Assembly (NCBI GenBank): GCA_934646005.1
Contig: CAKUED010000022.1
Coordinates: 1-45,381 of the forward strand
Direction of reading: 5' to 3'
From: an uncultured Oscillospiraceae bacterium
GTDB lineage: Bacteria; Bacillota; Clostridia; Oscillospirales; Oscillospiraceae
DNA length: 45,381 nucleotides
Shown: piece by piece, positions 14,460 to 22,853 of the stretch
How positions within the stretch are numbered: position 1 is the first letter of the stretch
How the letters are laid out: every line of letters begins with the position of its first letter
Program-made: the position numbers and the translations under genes
Notes under the pieces: generated by a model
Database searches by the model: none
What the model saw: the letters and a program-made list of their open reading frames with translations, nothing else
Told to the model about the DNA's origin: nothing

Positions 14460-15527
14460 TTACTTTCCAGTGACCTCGTGCAGAATATTCTGCATTTCGT
14501 CCCATTTTTTCTCCATTTCGGAGACGAGCCTCAGCTGTGTGTGCGCGCGGTCGAGATTCTGCCCCGGGCGGTGGATGCCGAAGTAAATATCGCCGTCGAT
14601 GTGATCCTTTAAAAAGCGCAGCCCGATCTCGCCCGTGATGACCTTGGCGCTGAGCGGCAGGACCTCGATCTCCTTCGCGGTCAGCGCGCTGCCGCACGCG
14701 TCGAGATAGCCGCGCAGGAACGCCCTGTACATATCGAGGTCGATGGTCACGCGGTCAAGCTCCCGCTCATCCTCCGCCGCCGTAGACGCGCCGAAGCGGA
14801 TGGCGTCGCCAAAATCGCACGCCGAGAGCCCCGGCATGACGGTGTCGAGGTCGAGCACGCAGATGGCTTTGCCGCTTTCGGGGTCAAAAAGGACGTTATT
14901 GAGCTTGGTGTCGTTGTGCGTCACGCGCAGCGGCAGCTCCCCCGCCGCCTGCATCCGGCAGAGCGTACACAACTCCTCCTCGCGCGCAAATAAAAAGTCC
15001 AGCTCCGGCTGTACGTCCTTCACTCGTCCCGCCGCGTCTGCCGCCACCGATTCGCGGAGCTGACGGAAGCGGTCGGCGGTGTCGTGAAAGTGCGGAATGG
15101 TCTCATGCAGGCGCTGCGGCGGAAAATCCGCCAGCGCGAGCTGGAACGCGCCGAATGCGACCGCCGCCTCGTAAAAATCCTGCGGCGTGCGCGGCGCTTC
15201 CAGGCAGATGCCGCCGGAGATGTAGCTGTAGGCGCGCCAGAACTCGCCGTCCGGCGCGATGTAGAACTTTTTGCCATCCTTCGTTTCGATCAGATGCAGC
15301 GTCTGCTGGTGCAGCTCCGGCTTGCCCGCGATATGCGCCGTGACGGCGTCGATATTTTCGATGAGCTGCTCCGGGTGGTGAAACGCCACCTGGCTGACGC
15401 GCTGGAGAATGTATTCGTTCCCGTTTTCGCAGACGACGCGGTAGGTGCGGTTGATATGTCCGTTGCCGAACAGCTCGCACGCGACCGGCTCGCCGTCAAA
15501 GCAAAACTGCTGTAAAACCTGTTTCAT
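14460..15527 (-). CDS. Aminoglycoside-phosphotransferase-fold sugar kinase, NahK-like
   Basis: 355 residues. APH/choline-kinase fold. The catalytic loop reads THNDTKLNNVLFD and the metal-binding DFG-equivalent reads CVLDLDTVMPGLSACDFGDAIRFGA; these match N-acetylhexosamine 1-kinase (NahK) of bifidobacteria very well, so phosphorylation of N-acetylhexosamine at C1 is the best guess. The N-terminal lobe has the GHINRTYRV strand and YILQRVS. The neighbours do not include a lacto-N-biose phosphorylase or transporter, so the pathway context is missing. Single gene with its own promoter about 100 bases upstream. Confidence 0.75.
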   Translation of the reverse strand: MKQVLQQFCFDGEPVACELFGNGHINRTYRVVCENGNEYILQRVSQVAFHHPEQLIENIDAVTAHIAGKPELHQQTLHLIETKDGKKFYIAPDGEFWRAYSYISGGICLEAPRTPQDFYEAAVAFGAFQLALADFPPQRLHETIPHFHDTADRFRQLRESVAADAAGRVKDVQPELDFLFAREEELCTLCRMQAAGELPLRVTHNDTKLNNVLFDPESGKAICVLDLDTVMPGLSACDFGDAIRFGASTAAEDERELDRVTIDLDMYRAFLRGYLDACGSALTAKEIEVLPLSAKVITGEIGLRFLKDHIDGDIYFGIHRPGQNLDRAHTQLRLVSEMEKKWDEMQNILHEVTGK

Positions 15528-15628
15528 ATACAGACCCTCGTTCCCGTTCGATCAGACTGCCGCGCGGCACACATGACAGCATACGCAGACGCGCCGCAGG
15601 CTGTGAAAATCATCGCGCAATCTTTTGT

Positions 15629-15656
15629 ATTGTAACAAAAAACGCGAAAAAGTCAA
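15629..15656 (-). promoter_or_regulatory. Promoter of the NahK-like gene
   Basis: Minus strand TTGACT (15651-15656), 16-base spacer, TACAAT (15629-15634). It ends exactly at the stop codon of the next upstream gene and leaves a leader of about 95 bases. Confidence 0.65.
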
Positions 15657-16733
15657 TCATTTCGCCAAAAGTCGGAACGAAAGCCGCACGGGATTGTGGT
15701 CGGAGTGGGCAAAGCCGTCGTCCAGCACGCGCGCCTCCGCGACCGAAACGTTGTCCGAGACGATGAAGCCGTCCACGATCACGCGGAGCTGCCCGTCGTG
15801 GATTGGACCGTCGGCATAGCGGCAGGACGCGACGGGGTCCTCCTCGTCGATGGGCGCGCAGAGCGTCAGCGGACGGTTTTCAAACAGCTCGCGCTTAATG
15901 GGCTGCGCCCAGTTGTGCCCCTCGGTGGACACGCCGAAATACTGCTCGCTGCCGCCCTCCGGCAGGTCCTTGTTAAAATCGCCGCCCGCGATGGCGTAGT
16001 TGCCCTTTTCATACTCCGCCTGCATATCGTTAAGCAAAAGCTCGAGCTGCTCGGTGGCGATCTTGCCGTCGGAGGTGTAGGCGGAGAGGTGGAAGGTGTA
16101 CAGGCACAGCTCCTTGCCGTTTTCCACCGGCAGACGCGTGACGCTGTAGCAGCGGTCGAGGTCCAGGAGCTTCGTCAGCCCCGTTTCCACCGGCAGGCTC
16201 ACGCGGCTCGCGCTCGTGGCGGCAAATTTCGACGCCGTCCAGATGCCGGAGCGCGACCGCCCGTGCGGCTGCGTGATGGGATAGAACAGAAACGGGGAAT
16301 CATAATTCTGTGCGAACGCAGACGTGGGATACTGCGTGAGCGCGTTTTGCAGCAGCTCCAGCTCGTTCACATGATACGTCCGGGTGGAGTTCGTGTCCAC
16401 CTCTTCGAGCAGCAGCAGATCGGCGTCGTATTCCTTTAAGGTGTCGGCGATCCCGGCGATGTTCGCGCGCAGGCGCTCCTCGCTCCACGCCCAGGACTGC
16501 GTACCCTTATCCATAAAGAACCCGTAGTCCGGCTCATACGCGCCGAAGCCGATGTTCCACGAGACGAGCGTATAGTCCGTCTCCGCGGCAATTTTTTCGT
16601 CCGTATCGGAGCGGACGGTAAGCTCCTGGTCGCCGATGCGGTGATAGCTGATCATCACATAGGCAAAATACCCGCCCGCCAGCACGACCAGCGCCAGCAG
16701 AACGCACAAAGCAACTTTCAAAACCTTTTTCAT
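15657..16733 (-). CDS. Membrane-anchored endonuclease/exonuclease/phosphatase (EEP) family protein
   Basis: 358 residues starting at 16733 (GGGAGG ribosome site). An N-terminal transmembrane anchor (about residues 4-27) leads to an extracytoplasmic EEP domain. Catalytic signatures are visible in order: SWNIGF, LLLEEVD (metal-binding Glu), the mid-domain TFHLSAY, GGDFNKDLP (Asp/Asn) and AHSDHNPVRL (Ser-Asp-His). The family hydrolyses phosphodiesters or phosphomonoesters, from DNA to sphingomyelin and inositol phosphates; the substrate cannot be named. Monocistronic. Confidence 0.85.
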   Translation of the reverse strand: MKKVLKVALCVLLALVVLAGGYFAYVMISYHRIGDQELTVRSDTDEKIAAETDYTLVSWNIGFGAYEPDYGFFMDKGTQSWAWSEERLRANIAGIADTLKEYDADLLLLEEVDTNSTRTYHVNELELLQNALTQYPTSAFAQNYDSPFLFYPITQPHGRSRSGIWTASKFAATSASRVSLPVETGLTKLLDLDRCYSVTRLPVENGKELCLYTFHLSAYTSDGKIATEQLELLLNDMQAEYEKGNYAIAGGDFNKDLPEGGSEQYFGVSTEGHNWAQPIKRELFENRPLTLCAPIDEEDPVASCRYADGPIHDGQLRVIVDGFIVSDNVSVAEARVLDDGFAHSDHNPVRLSFRLLAK

Positions 16734-16761
16734 GGCGTATCCTCCCGAAAAATCTTGTACT

Positions 16762-16789
16762 ATTATACCGCTGCCGCCGAAAAAAGCAA
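16762..16789 (-). promoter_or_regulatory. Promoter of the EEP-family gene
   Basis: Minus strand TTGCTT (16784-16789), 16-base spacer, perfect TATAAT (16762-16767), 28 bases before the start codon. Confidence 0.6.
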
Positions 16790-16796
16790 CCGCGCC

Positions 16797-16825
16797 TTGC
16801 ATTGCGCCCCGCCGCGCGCTATACT
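16797..16825 (+). promoter_or_regulatory. Promoter of the SLH/transglutaminase-like gene
   Basis: TTGCAT (16797-16802), 17-base spacer, TATACT (16820-16825). Divergent from the EEP promoter only a few bases away. Confidence 0.65.
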
Positions 16826-16860
16826 GAATCTGATAGAGAAAGAACAGGGAGGATCATTTT

Positions 16861-18618
16861 ATGAAACGCAGGATCGTATCCATGCTGCTCGCGCTGGCGC
16901 TGCTCGCCTGCCTTGCGCCGTGTGCGCTGGCGGCGGACAATGCGCAGCGCACCGCCGCGCGGACGCTGTATTCCCTGGGGCTGATGAAGGGCGCGGGCAA
17001 AAACGCCGACGGCACGCCGAACTTTGCCCTCGACCGCGCCGCCACGCGCGCTGAGGCGGTGACGATGCTCGTGCGGCTGCTGGGCGTGGGCGGCGAAGAG
17101 CTGGCAAAGGAACGCGAGCTGCCGTTTTCCGACGTGCCGGACTGGGCGGTGCAGACCGTCGGCTACGCGTATGACGCGGGTCTGACGAACGGCGTAGGCG
17201 GCGGCCGGTTCGGCTCTGACAGCGCCGTGACGGCGGCGCAGTACCTCACATTCGTCCTGCGTGCGATGGGCTACACGTCCGGCACGGATTTTTCGTGGGA
17301 CGCGGCATGGGCGCTGACCGACCGGCTCGGCGTCACGCACGGGCAGTATCGCGCAGACAGCACGTTCCTGCGCGGCGACGCGGCGCTCGTCTCCGCCTGC
17401 GCGCTGCGGGCGGCGTGCAAAAACGGCAAAACGCTCTATGAAAACATCTTCGGCAAAGCCCTGCCGGACGAGCTTGCGCAGTCGCTCCGAACACTTGCCT
17501 GTGAGGCAGAAGCGCGCGACACCTCCGTCGCCGCACCCGGCTACGCGAGCTACCTCGATGAGCTGGACCTCCCCGCCATACTCGGCCAGCCGCAGTATTC
17601 GCAGGCGCAGATCCGCGCCATGCGCGGCTATACGCTCGACCAGTTAAAAGACGCCATCTACACCGTGCCGGATATGATCCAGTACCTTGTGGAGACCGGC
17701 TACGGCAAAGCGCCCGTCTGGAAGGACGACATTCACTTTAATAACGGCGGCTACGACTGGGCGGTCAACAAATCCGCTGCCGGGGCGCTCGCCACGAGCT
17801 GCCCGAGCTGCGGTGCGGTGTCCAATCTCACGCGCTATATTCTTGAGGACGACTACACCGACACCGGCTACGTCCTCTGGGGTGAGTATGACACCAACAC
17901 GAACCGCGCCTCCGGCGGGCACATCATCAACTTCTATCAGATCGGCAGCGAATACGTCACGTTCGACTATGAAAGCGTCATCGCCGGGCAGTGGCGGCCG
18001 AATGACACCAGCTGCTGGCAGGTGAGCTCCGCCAGGTGCATCGCCGGCCGCGCCCGCAAGCTCAATATGCAGGATCGCGCCATCCACACCATCGTGCTCG
18101 ACCGCGGAGCGTATCGGATGCACCTGCCGCTGGCAATGCTCGACCAGAAGGCGGAGCAGGCGTGCTATTTTACCGCCGCCTCGTACCGCTATGACGCCGA
18201 GGTCCTCTATCAGGACGACGCGTGGCGCGCATCCTGCTCGGCGTTTGCCGATCACCCGTTCTTTGACGACACGGTCACGCTCGCGCAGAGCAGCATCCCC
18301 GCCTGGGCGTTTGACGGCGCGAGCGATGAGTATATCACTCCCGCCGATATTCCCGGGCTGTGCATCTACTACCGCGGCTTTACCATCGAGCCGGGCTACC
18401 GCTTCGGTCCGATCGAAGCCGGGCAGACCATCGCCGTATATCTGGGCGGCGTGCGCCAGAGCGCTGCGCAGTTCACCGTGCAGAATACCAGCCCCGGAAG
18501 CTGCCCGCTCACCATCCGGCAGGACGGCACGATCGTCTGCGGCACAGCGCTGGCTGACACCACCATCTACATCCGCTGCGGCACGTCCGAGGGCCGCTAT
18601 ATTTTAGGCGGTCCCTAA
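16861..18618 (+). CDS. Secreted SLH-domain protein with transglutaminase-like cysteine core
   Basis: 585 residues. Signal peptide 1-24 (cleavage after ALA). SLH-type repeats occupy about 27-190: LGLMKGAG..NFALDRAATRAEAVTMLVRLLG, FSDVPDWAVQTVGYAYDAGLT with VTAAQYLTFVLRAMG, and a weaker third. A central domain (about 290-400) has Cys317 in CPSCGAVSNL, His354 in SGGHIINFY and Asp369 in YVTFDYES. The Cys-His-Asp order, and the 37- and 15-residue spacing, match the transglutaminase-like/papain-type fold. A beta-rich C-terminal part with several cysteines ends the protein. It should be a cell-wall-bound protease, peptidoglycan peptidase or cross-linker. The family was not recognised further. Confidence 0.7.
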   Translation: MKRRIVSMLLALALLACLAPCALAADNAQRTAARTLYSLGLMKGAGKNADGTPNFALDRAATRAEAVTMLVRLLGVGGEELAKERELPFSDVPDWAVQTVGYAYDAGLTNGVGGGRFGSDSAVTAAQYLTFVLRAMGYTSGTDFSWDAAWALTDRLGVTHGQYRADSTFLRGDAALVSACALRAACKNGKTLYENIFGKALPDELAQSLRTLACEAEARDTSVAAPGYASYLDELDLPAILGQPQYSQAQIRAMRGYTLDQLKDAIYTVPDMIQYLVETGYGKAPVWKDDIHFNNGGYDWAVNKSAAGALATSCPSCGAVSNLTRYILEDDYTDTGYVLWGEYDTNTNRASGGHIINFYQIGSEYVTFDYESVIAGQWRPNDTSCWQVSSARCIAGRARKLNMQDRAIHTIVLDRGAYRMHLPLAMLDQKAEQACYFTAASYRYDAEVLYQDDAWRASCSAFADHPFFDDTVTLAQSSIPAWAFDGASDEYITPADIPGLCIYYRGFTIEPGYRFGPIEAGQTIAVYLGGVRQSAAQFTVQNTSPGSCPLTIRQDGTIVCGTALADTTIYIRCGTSEGRYILGGP

Positions 18619-18645
18619 GTAACCGCTGATTTGTGCGGAAAACGC

Positions 18646-18674
18646 TTGCATTCCTAATAGCTTTATGCTAAGAT
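18646..18674 (+). promoter_or_regulatory. Promoter of the flavodiiron gene
   Basis: TTGCAT (18646-18651), 17-base spacer, TAAGAT (18669-18674), about 42 bases before the start codon, which has an AGGAGG ribosome site. Confidence 0.65.
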
Positions 18675-18716
18675 AAAAACAAGAATCATTCCTATTTTAT
18701 TTTCAGGAGGAATCGT

Positions 18717-20573
18717 ATGCACTGCGTCAAAAAAATTCAGGATGATCTGTACTGGGTCGGTGCCAGCGACCGGCGGCTGGCTCTGTTTGAAAACGTCTAC
18801 CCCATCCCCGAGGGCGTGAGCTACAACGCCTACGTCCTTCTGGACGAAAAAACCGTCCTGCTCGACACGGTGGACCTGTCCGTCAGCCGCCAGTTCTTCG
18901 AGAATCTGGAATTTGTGCTGGACGGGCGGGCGCTGGACTATATCATCGTGGACCACATGGAGCCCGACCACGCCGCCACGCTGGAAGAAGTCGTGCGCCG
19001 CTACCCGGAGGCAAAGGTCGTCTGCAACGCCAAGACCGTTGCGATGATCCGCAACTATTTTACGTTCGACGTGGACGCGCGCGCCGTCGTCGTCAAGGAA
19101 ATGGACACGCTGTGCACTGGCAGGCACACGTTTGCGTTCGTCATGGCGCCGATGGTGCACTGGCCGGAGGTCATGGTCAGCTATGACGTGACGACCAAAA
19201 CGCTCTTCTCCGCCGACGCGTTCGGCACGTTTGGGGCGCTGAACGGCAATCTGTTTGCCGACGAGGTCGAGTTCCGCACCGAAAAGCTCGCCGAGGCGCG
19301 GCGGTATTACACGAATATCGTCGGCAAATACGGCACGCAGGTGCAGGCGCTGCTCAAAAAGGCGGCGACGATCGAGATCGAGACCATCTGCCCGCTGCAC
19401 GGACCTGTCTGGCGGCGCGACATTGCGTGGTTCGTGGACAAATACGTCCACTGGGCGACGTATCAGCCGGAGGAGCAGGCGGTCGTGATCGCCTACGCGT
19501 CGGTGTACGGCGGGACGGAGAACGCGGCGAACATCCTCGCCTCGATGCTTGCAAGCCGCGGCGCGCACAATGTAAAGCTCTATGACGTGTCTGTCACGCA
19601 CCCGAGCTATATCGTCTCCGAATGCTTCCGCGCGAGCCATCTCGTGTTCCTCTCCACGACGTACAACGCCGGGATGTTCGTGAATATGGAGACGCTCGTA
19701 CACGACATCGTCGCGCACAATCTGCAAAACCGCACCATCGCGCTGGTGGAAAACGGCTCGTGGGCGCCCACGGCGGGCGGTCTCATGCGCGCGGAGTTCC
19801 AGAAGCTCAAAAACTGCACCATTCTGGACGAAGGCTGCACCATCCGCTCCAGCGTCAAAGACGAGCAGGTCGAGCAGCTCACCGCCATCGCGGACGCGCT
19901 TTGCGCCACGCTCATCCCCGCGCACGCATCGGTCGAAGAGCCTGCGCCGAGCGCACCCGCGGTCGTTGAGCCGAACGCGATGTTCAAGCTCTCCTACGGT
20001 CTGTTCGTGCTCACCGCGCGGGAGGCAAACCGCGATAACGGCTGCATCATCAACACCGTCACGCAGCTCACGGACTCGCCCAAGCGCATCTCCATCGCCG
20101 TCAACAAGCAGAACCTGACGCACGACATGGTGCTCAAAACAGGCGTATTCAATGTGTCCATTCTGTCCGAAAACGCGCCGTTTGCCATCTTCAAGCACTA
20201 CGGCTTCCAGTCCGGGCGCGATACTGATAAGTTCGCGGGCGTTCCAGCACTGGCGCGGGCGCAAAACGGCATCTACTACCTGCCCGATTCCACCAACGCC
20301 TTCCTCAGCGGCAAGGTCACGCAGACGATCGACCTCGGCACGCACACGCTGTTCATCGCCGACGTCACCGAAGCGCGCGTGCTGTCCGATGCGCCGTCCA
20401 TGACGTATGCGTACTACTTTGAAAACGTCAAGCCCAAGCCCGCCGCGCTCGAAAAAAAGACCGGCTGGGTGTGCAAGATCTGCGGCTACGTCTACGAGGG
20501 CGAGGAGCTGCCCGAAGATTTCATCTGCCCGCTGTGCAAGCACGGCGCGGAGGATTTTGAAAAACTTTCGTAA
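18717..20573 (+). CDS. Flavodiiron protein with flavin-reductase and rubredoxin modules
   Basis: 618 residues, cytoplasmic, reduces O2 to water and/or NO to N2O. Four modules in order: metallo-beta-lactamase-like diiron domain (1-250) with ligands H80-x-E82-x-D84 in DHMEPDH, the His in MVHWPE, the Asp in SADAFG and the His in CPLHGP; flavodoxin (about 255-390, FMN loop YASVYGGTENAA); a flavin-reductase-like FMN domain (about 420-565, NGCIINTVTQLTDSPKRISIAV); and a C-terminal rubredoxin (WVCKICGYVYEG and CPLCKHGAEDF). All diiron ligands are intact. The added domains suggest it takes electrons from NAD(P)H or another rubredoxin reductase with few partners. Oxygen/NO protection in a strict anaerobe. 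Confidence 0.93.
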   Translation: MHCVKKIQDDLYWVGASDRRLALFENVYPIPEGVSYNAYVLLDEKTVLLDTVDLSVSRQFFENLEFVLDGRALDYIIVDHMEPDHAATLEEVVRRYPEAKVVCNAKTVAMIRNYFTFDVDARAVVVKEMDTLCTGRHTFAFVMAPMVHWPEVMVSYDVTTKTLFSADAFGTFGALNGNLFADEVEFRTEKLAEARRYYTNIVGKYGTQVQALLKKAATIEIETICPLHGPVWRRDIAWFVDKYVHWATYQPEEQAVVIAYASVYGGTENAANILASMLASRGAHNVKLYDVSVTHPSYIVSECFRASHLVFLSTTYNAGMFVNMETLVHDIVAHNLQNRTIALVENGSWAPTAGGLMRAEFQKLKNCTILDEGCTIRSSVKDEQVEQLTAIADALCATLIPAHASVEEPAPSAPAVVEPNAMFKLSYGLFVLTAREANRDNGCIINTVTQLTDSPKRISIAVNKQNLTHDMVLKTGVFNVSILSENAPFAIFKHYGFQSGRDTDKFAGVPALARAQNGIYYLPDSTNAFLSGKVTQTIDLGTHTLFIADVTEARVLSDAPSMTYAYYFENVKPKPAALEKKTGWVCKICGYVYEGEELPEDFICPLCKHGAEDFEKLS

Positions 20574-20597
20574 TTCGTAATGAGGAGGAACATTTCG

Positions 20598-22046
20598 ATG
20601 TCTGTTTTGGGTCATTTGCAGCCCGCGTCCGTATTTTCGTGGTTTGAGGAGCTGTGCAAGATCCCGCACGGCTCGGGCAACACCGCCGCCATCAGCGATT
20701 TCTGCGTCCGCTTCGCAAAAGAGCGCGGGCTGCGCGTCCATCAGGACGAGGTCGGCAACGTCATCATCTATAAGCCCGCCACGCCCGGCTATGAAGCCGC
20801 GCCCACGGTCATCATCCAGGGGCATCTGGATATGGTCGCCGAAAAAGTGCCCGGCTGCCCACTGGACATGGAAAAAGAGCCGCTTCAGCTCCGCGTGGAC
20901 GGCGACTGGGTGTCCGCCGAGGGCACAACGCTCGGCGGCGACGACGGCATCGCCGTTGCGATGGCGCTGGCGGTGCTGGACAGCAGCGAGCTGGAGCACC
21001 CGGCGCTCGAAGCCGTGTTCACCATCGACGAGGAGACCGGCATGGAGGGCGCGATCGCGCTGGACGGCAATTTGCTGGAGGGCAGACGCCTTCTCAATAT
21101 CGACTCCGAGGAGGAGGGCATCCTCACCGTGAGCTGCGCAGGCGGCGCGGACTCGCTGGTGGACATCGATCTGGACGTCGAGCCGTGCGAATTAAACGCC
21201 TATCGCCTCGTGATCTCGGGTCTTGTCGGCGGGCACTCCGGCGCGGAGATCGACAAGGGGCGCGCCAGCGCCGTCGTGCTGCTGGGGCGCGTTTTGCAGG
21301 AGCTGTTTGACCGCGTACCGATGCGCGTCGTGTCCGCCGTGAGCGGCATGAAGGCGAATGCCATCCCCTCGCACGCCGAGGCGGTGCTCGCGCTGGCGGA
21401 AGCTGATTTTGAAAAGGCGCAGGCGGCGCTTTCCGAAATGCAAAGCATCCTGCGCGCGGAATACGCCGTCGCCGACCCCAACATCACCCTGACGCTCACG
21501 CCGGAGGGAAAAGCCGCAAGCGCCCTGACCGAGCACTCCACGCGCCGCGTGTGCGCGTTCCTCTGCCTTGCGCCGAACGGTGTCGCCGCGATGAGCATGG
21601 ACATCCCGGGTCTTGTGCAGACGTCGGACAATCTCGGCATTTTCCGCGTGGAAAACGGCCGCATCACCGGCACGTTCAGCGTGCGCAGCTCCGTCGCCAC
21701 GCAGAAGCAGATGCTGCTCACGCGCATCCGCCTGCTGTGCGAGGGTCTGGACGGCACGGCGACGAACACCAGCAGCTACCCCGCGTGGGAGTACCGCCGC
21801 GAGTCGCCGCTGCGCGACGTGATGGTCAAGGTCTTTGCCGCGCAGTACGGCTATGAGCCGAAGGTGGAAGCCATCCACGCAGGTCTCGAGTGCGGGCTGC
21901 TGTCCGGCAAGCTCCCGGGGCTGGACGCGGTGTCGTTCGGTCCTGACCTCAAGGACATCCACACCCCGCGCGAGCGTATGAGCATTTCGTCCGTCGCCCG
22001 GACGTGGCAGTACCTCACCGGCGTTTTGAAGGAACTGAAACAGTAA
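20598..22046 (+). CDS. pepD: Aminoacyl-histidine dipeptidase (PepD, M20C)
   Basis: 482 residues. Zinc-dependent dipeptidase cleaving Xaa-His and related dipeptides. Metal and catalytic signatures: QGHLDMVAEK (His, Asp), LGGDDGIAVAMALAVL (bridging Asp), TIDEETGMEGA (Glu-Glu), NIDSEEEG, and the C-terminal HAGLECGL. The lid domain (about 185-390) has GGHSGAEIDKGRASA. An in-frame ATG 18 bases earlier lies in the ribosome site; the start at 20598 after GAGGAGG is preferred. It follows the flavodiiron gene by 24 bases and may be read from the same promoter; a strong terminator follows. Confidence 0.94.
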   Translation: MSVLGHLQPASVFSWFEELCKIPHGSGNTAAISDFCVRFAKERGLRVHQDEVGNVIIYKPATPGYEAAPTVIIQGHLDMVAEKVPGCPLDMEKEPLQLRVDGDWVSAEGTTLGGDDGIAVAMALAVLDSSELEHPALEAVFTIDEETGMEGAIALDGNLLEGRRLLNIDSEEEGILTVSCAGGADSLVDIDLDVEPCELNAYRLVISGLVGGHSGAEIDKGRASAVVLLGRVLQELFDRVPMRVVSAVSGMKANAIPSHAEAVLALAEADFEKAQAALSEMQSILRAEYAVADPNITLTLTPEGKAASALTEHSTRRVCAFLCLAPNGVAAMSMDIPGLVQTSDNLGIFRVENGRITGTFSVRSSVATQKQMLLTRIRLLCEGLDGTATNTSSYPAWEYRRESPLRDVMVKVFAAQYGYEPKVEAIHAGLECGLLSGKLPGLDAVSFGPDLKDIHTPRERMSISSVARTWQYLTGVLKELKQ

Positions 22047-22063
22047 ATTCCCCAAAAAGCAAG

Positions 22064-22104
22064 AAAAACGTGTGCGGAAATTGTCTTTCCGCACACGTTT
22101 TACT
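22064..22104 (+). terminator. Terminator after pepD
   Basis: Perfect 15-base stem AAACGTGTGCGGAAA / TTTCCGCACACGTTT with a five-base loop and a short T-run. Confidence 0.9.
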
Positions 22105-22121
22105 CTATTGTTTTAAAATGA

Positions 22122-22152
22122 TTCACAATTTTTGCCGCAAAGTTTGTATAAT
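22122..22152 (+). promoter_or_regulatory. Possible promoter of the J-protein/dnaK operon
   Basis: A perfect TATAAT at 22147-22152; the best -35 is TTCACA (22122-22127) with a long 19-base spacer. No CIRCE element is present here. Confidence 0.4.
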
Positions 22153-22184
22153 AAGCACTATCATCATAAGAAAGGGTGACAGGC

Positions 22185-22829
22185 ATGAGCGGCGATCCAT
22201 ATCAGATCCTCGGTGTTTCGCACGACGCGGACGCGGAGCAGATCAAGCAGGCATACCGCCGTCTTGCCAAGCAGTATCACCCCGACCTGCACCCCGGCGA
22301 CGCCGAGGCGGCGCGCCGCATGAACGAGATCAACGAGGCGTATGATCTCATCAAGAACCCCGACGCGTACCGCCGCCAGCAGGCGCAGCAGCAGACGTGG
22401 CAGACGTACCAGACGACCTATCAGCAGCGCCCCGATCAGCAGTCCTACGACCCGTTCAGCTTCTTCCGCGACGCAGGCGGCACGCAGTACTGGGTGCATT
22501 TCGGCGGCTTTGACGACGGCGCGGAGGAACAGCGCCAGAACGGGCAAAATTCCAATGGGCAGAACCCCTACCAGTGGACGTACCACCGCACGCGCCGCCG
22601 CGGCGGGCTTTTGTGGCGAATTTTGACGATCTATCTCGTCATACAGCTCATCCTGACGCTCTTCGGCGGCTGCGGCTACCGTCTCACGTCGGGCTACGAC
22701 TATGACCGTGATACCTACGATCCCTACAGCAATTATTACAGCGACTATTACGCCGGCTCGTCCGGGCAGCAGTCCGGCACGACCACGCCGCAGCAGAATA
22801 CACGCGGCTTCGGCAGCATCAACAGCTAA
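22185..22829 (+). CDS. J-domain protein with a single membrane segment
   Basis: 214 residues. An N-terminal J domain (about 4-65: [35 protein letters not shown], with the essential HPD) is followed by a Gln/Tyr-rich linker (about 66-135), a hydrophobic segment (about 147-167, [21 protein letters not shown]) and a Tyr/Asp/Ser-rich tail. It lacks the Gly/Phe, zinc-finger and client-binding domains of DnaJ, so it is a class C J-protein that likely recruits the DnaK encoded 24 bases downstream to the membrane. Start chosen at ATG 22185, eight bases after AAAGGG. The substrate is unknown. Confidence 0.85.
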   Translation: MSGDPYQILGVSHDADAEQIKQAYRRLAKQYHPDLHPGDAEAARRMNEINEAYDLIKNPDAYRRQQAQQQTWQTYQTTYQQRPDQQSYDPFSFFRDAGGTQYWVHFGGFDDGAEEQRQNGQNSNGQNPYQWTYHRTRRRGGLLWRILTIYLVIQLILTLFGGCGYRLTSGYDYDRDTYDPYSNYYSDYYAGSSGQQSGTTTPQQNTRGFGSINS

Positions 22830-22853
22830 CTTTTCAAGGAAGGAGGGACGGAT

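Noticed and set aside
22100..22184. CIRCE element upstream of the J-protein/dnaK pair
   Set aside because: Only an AGCACT fragment is present; no GAGTGCTAA partner arm exists.
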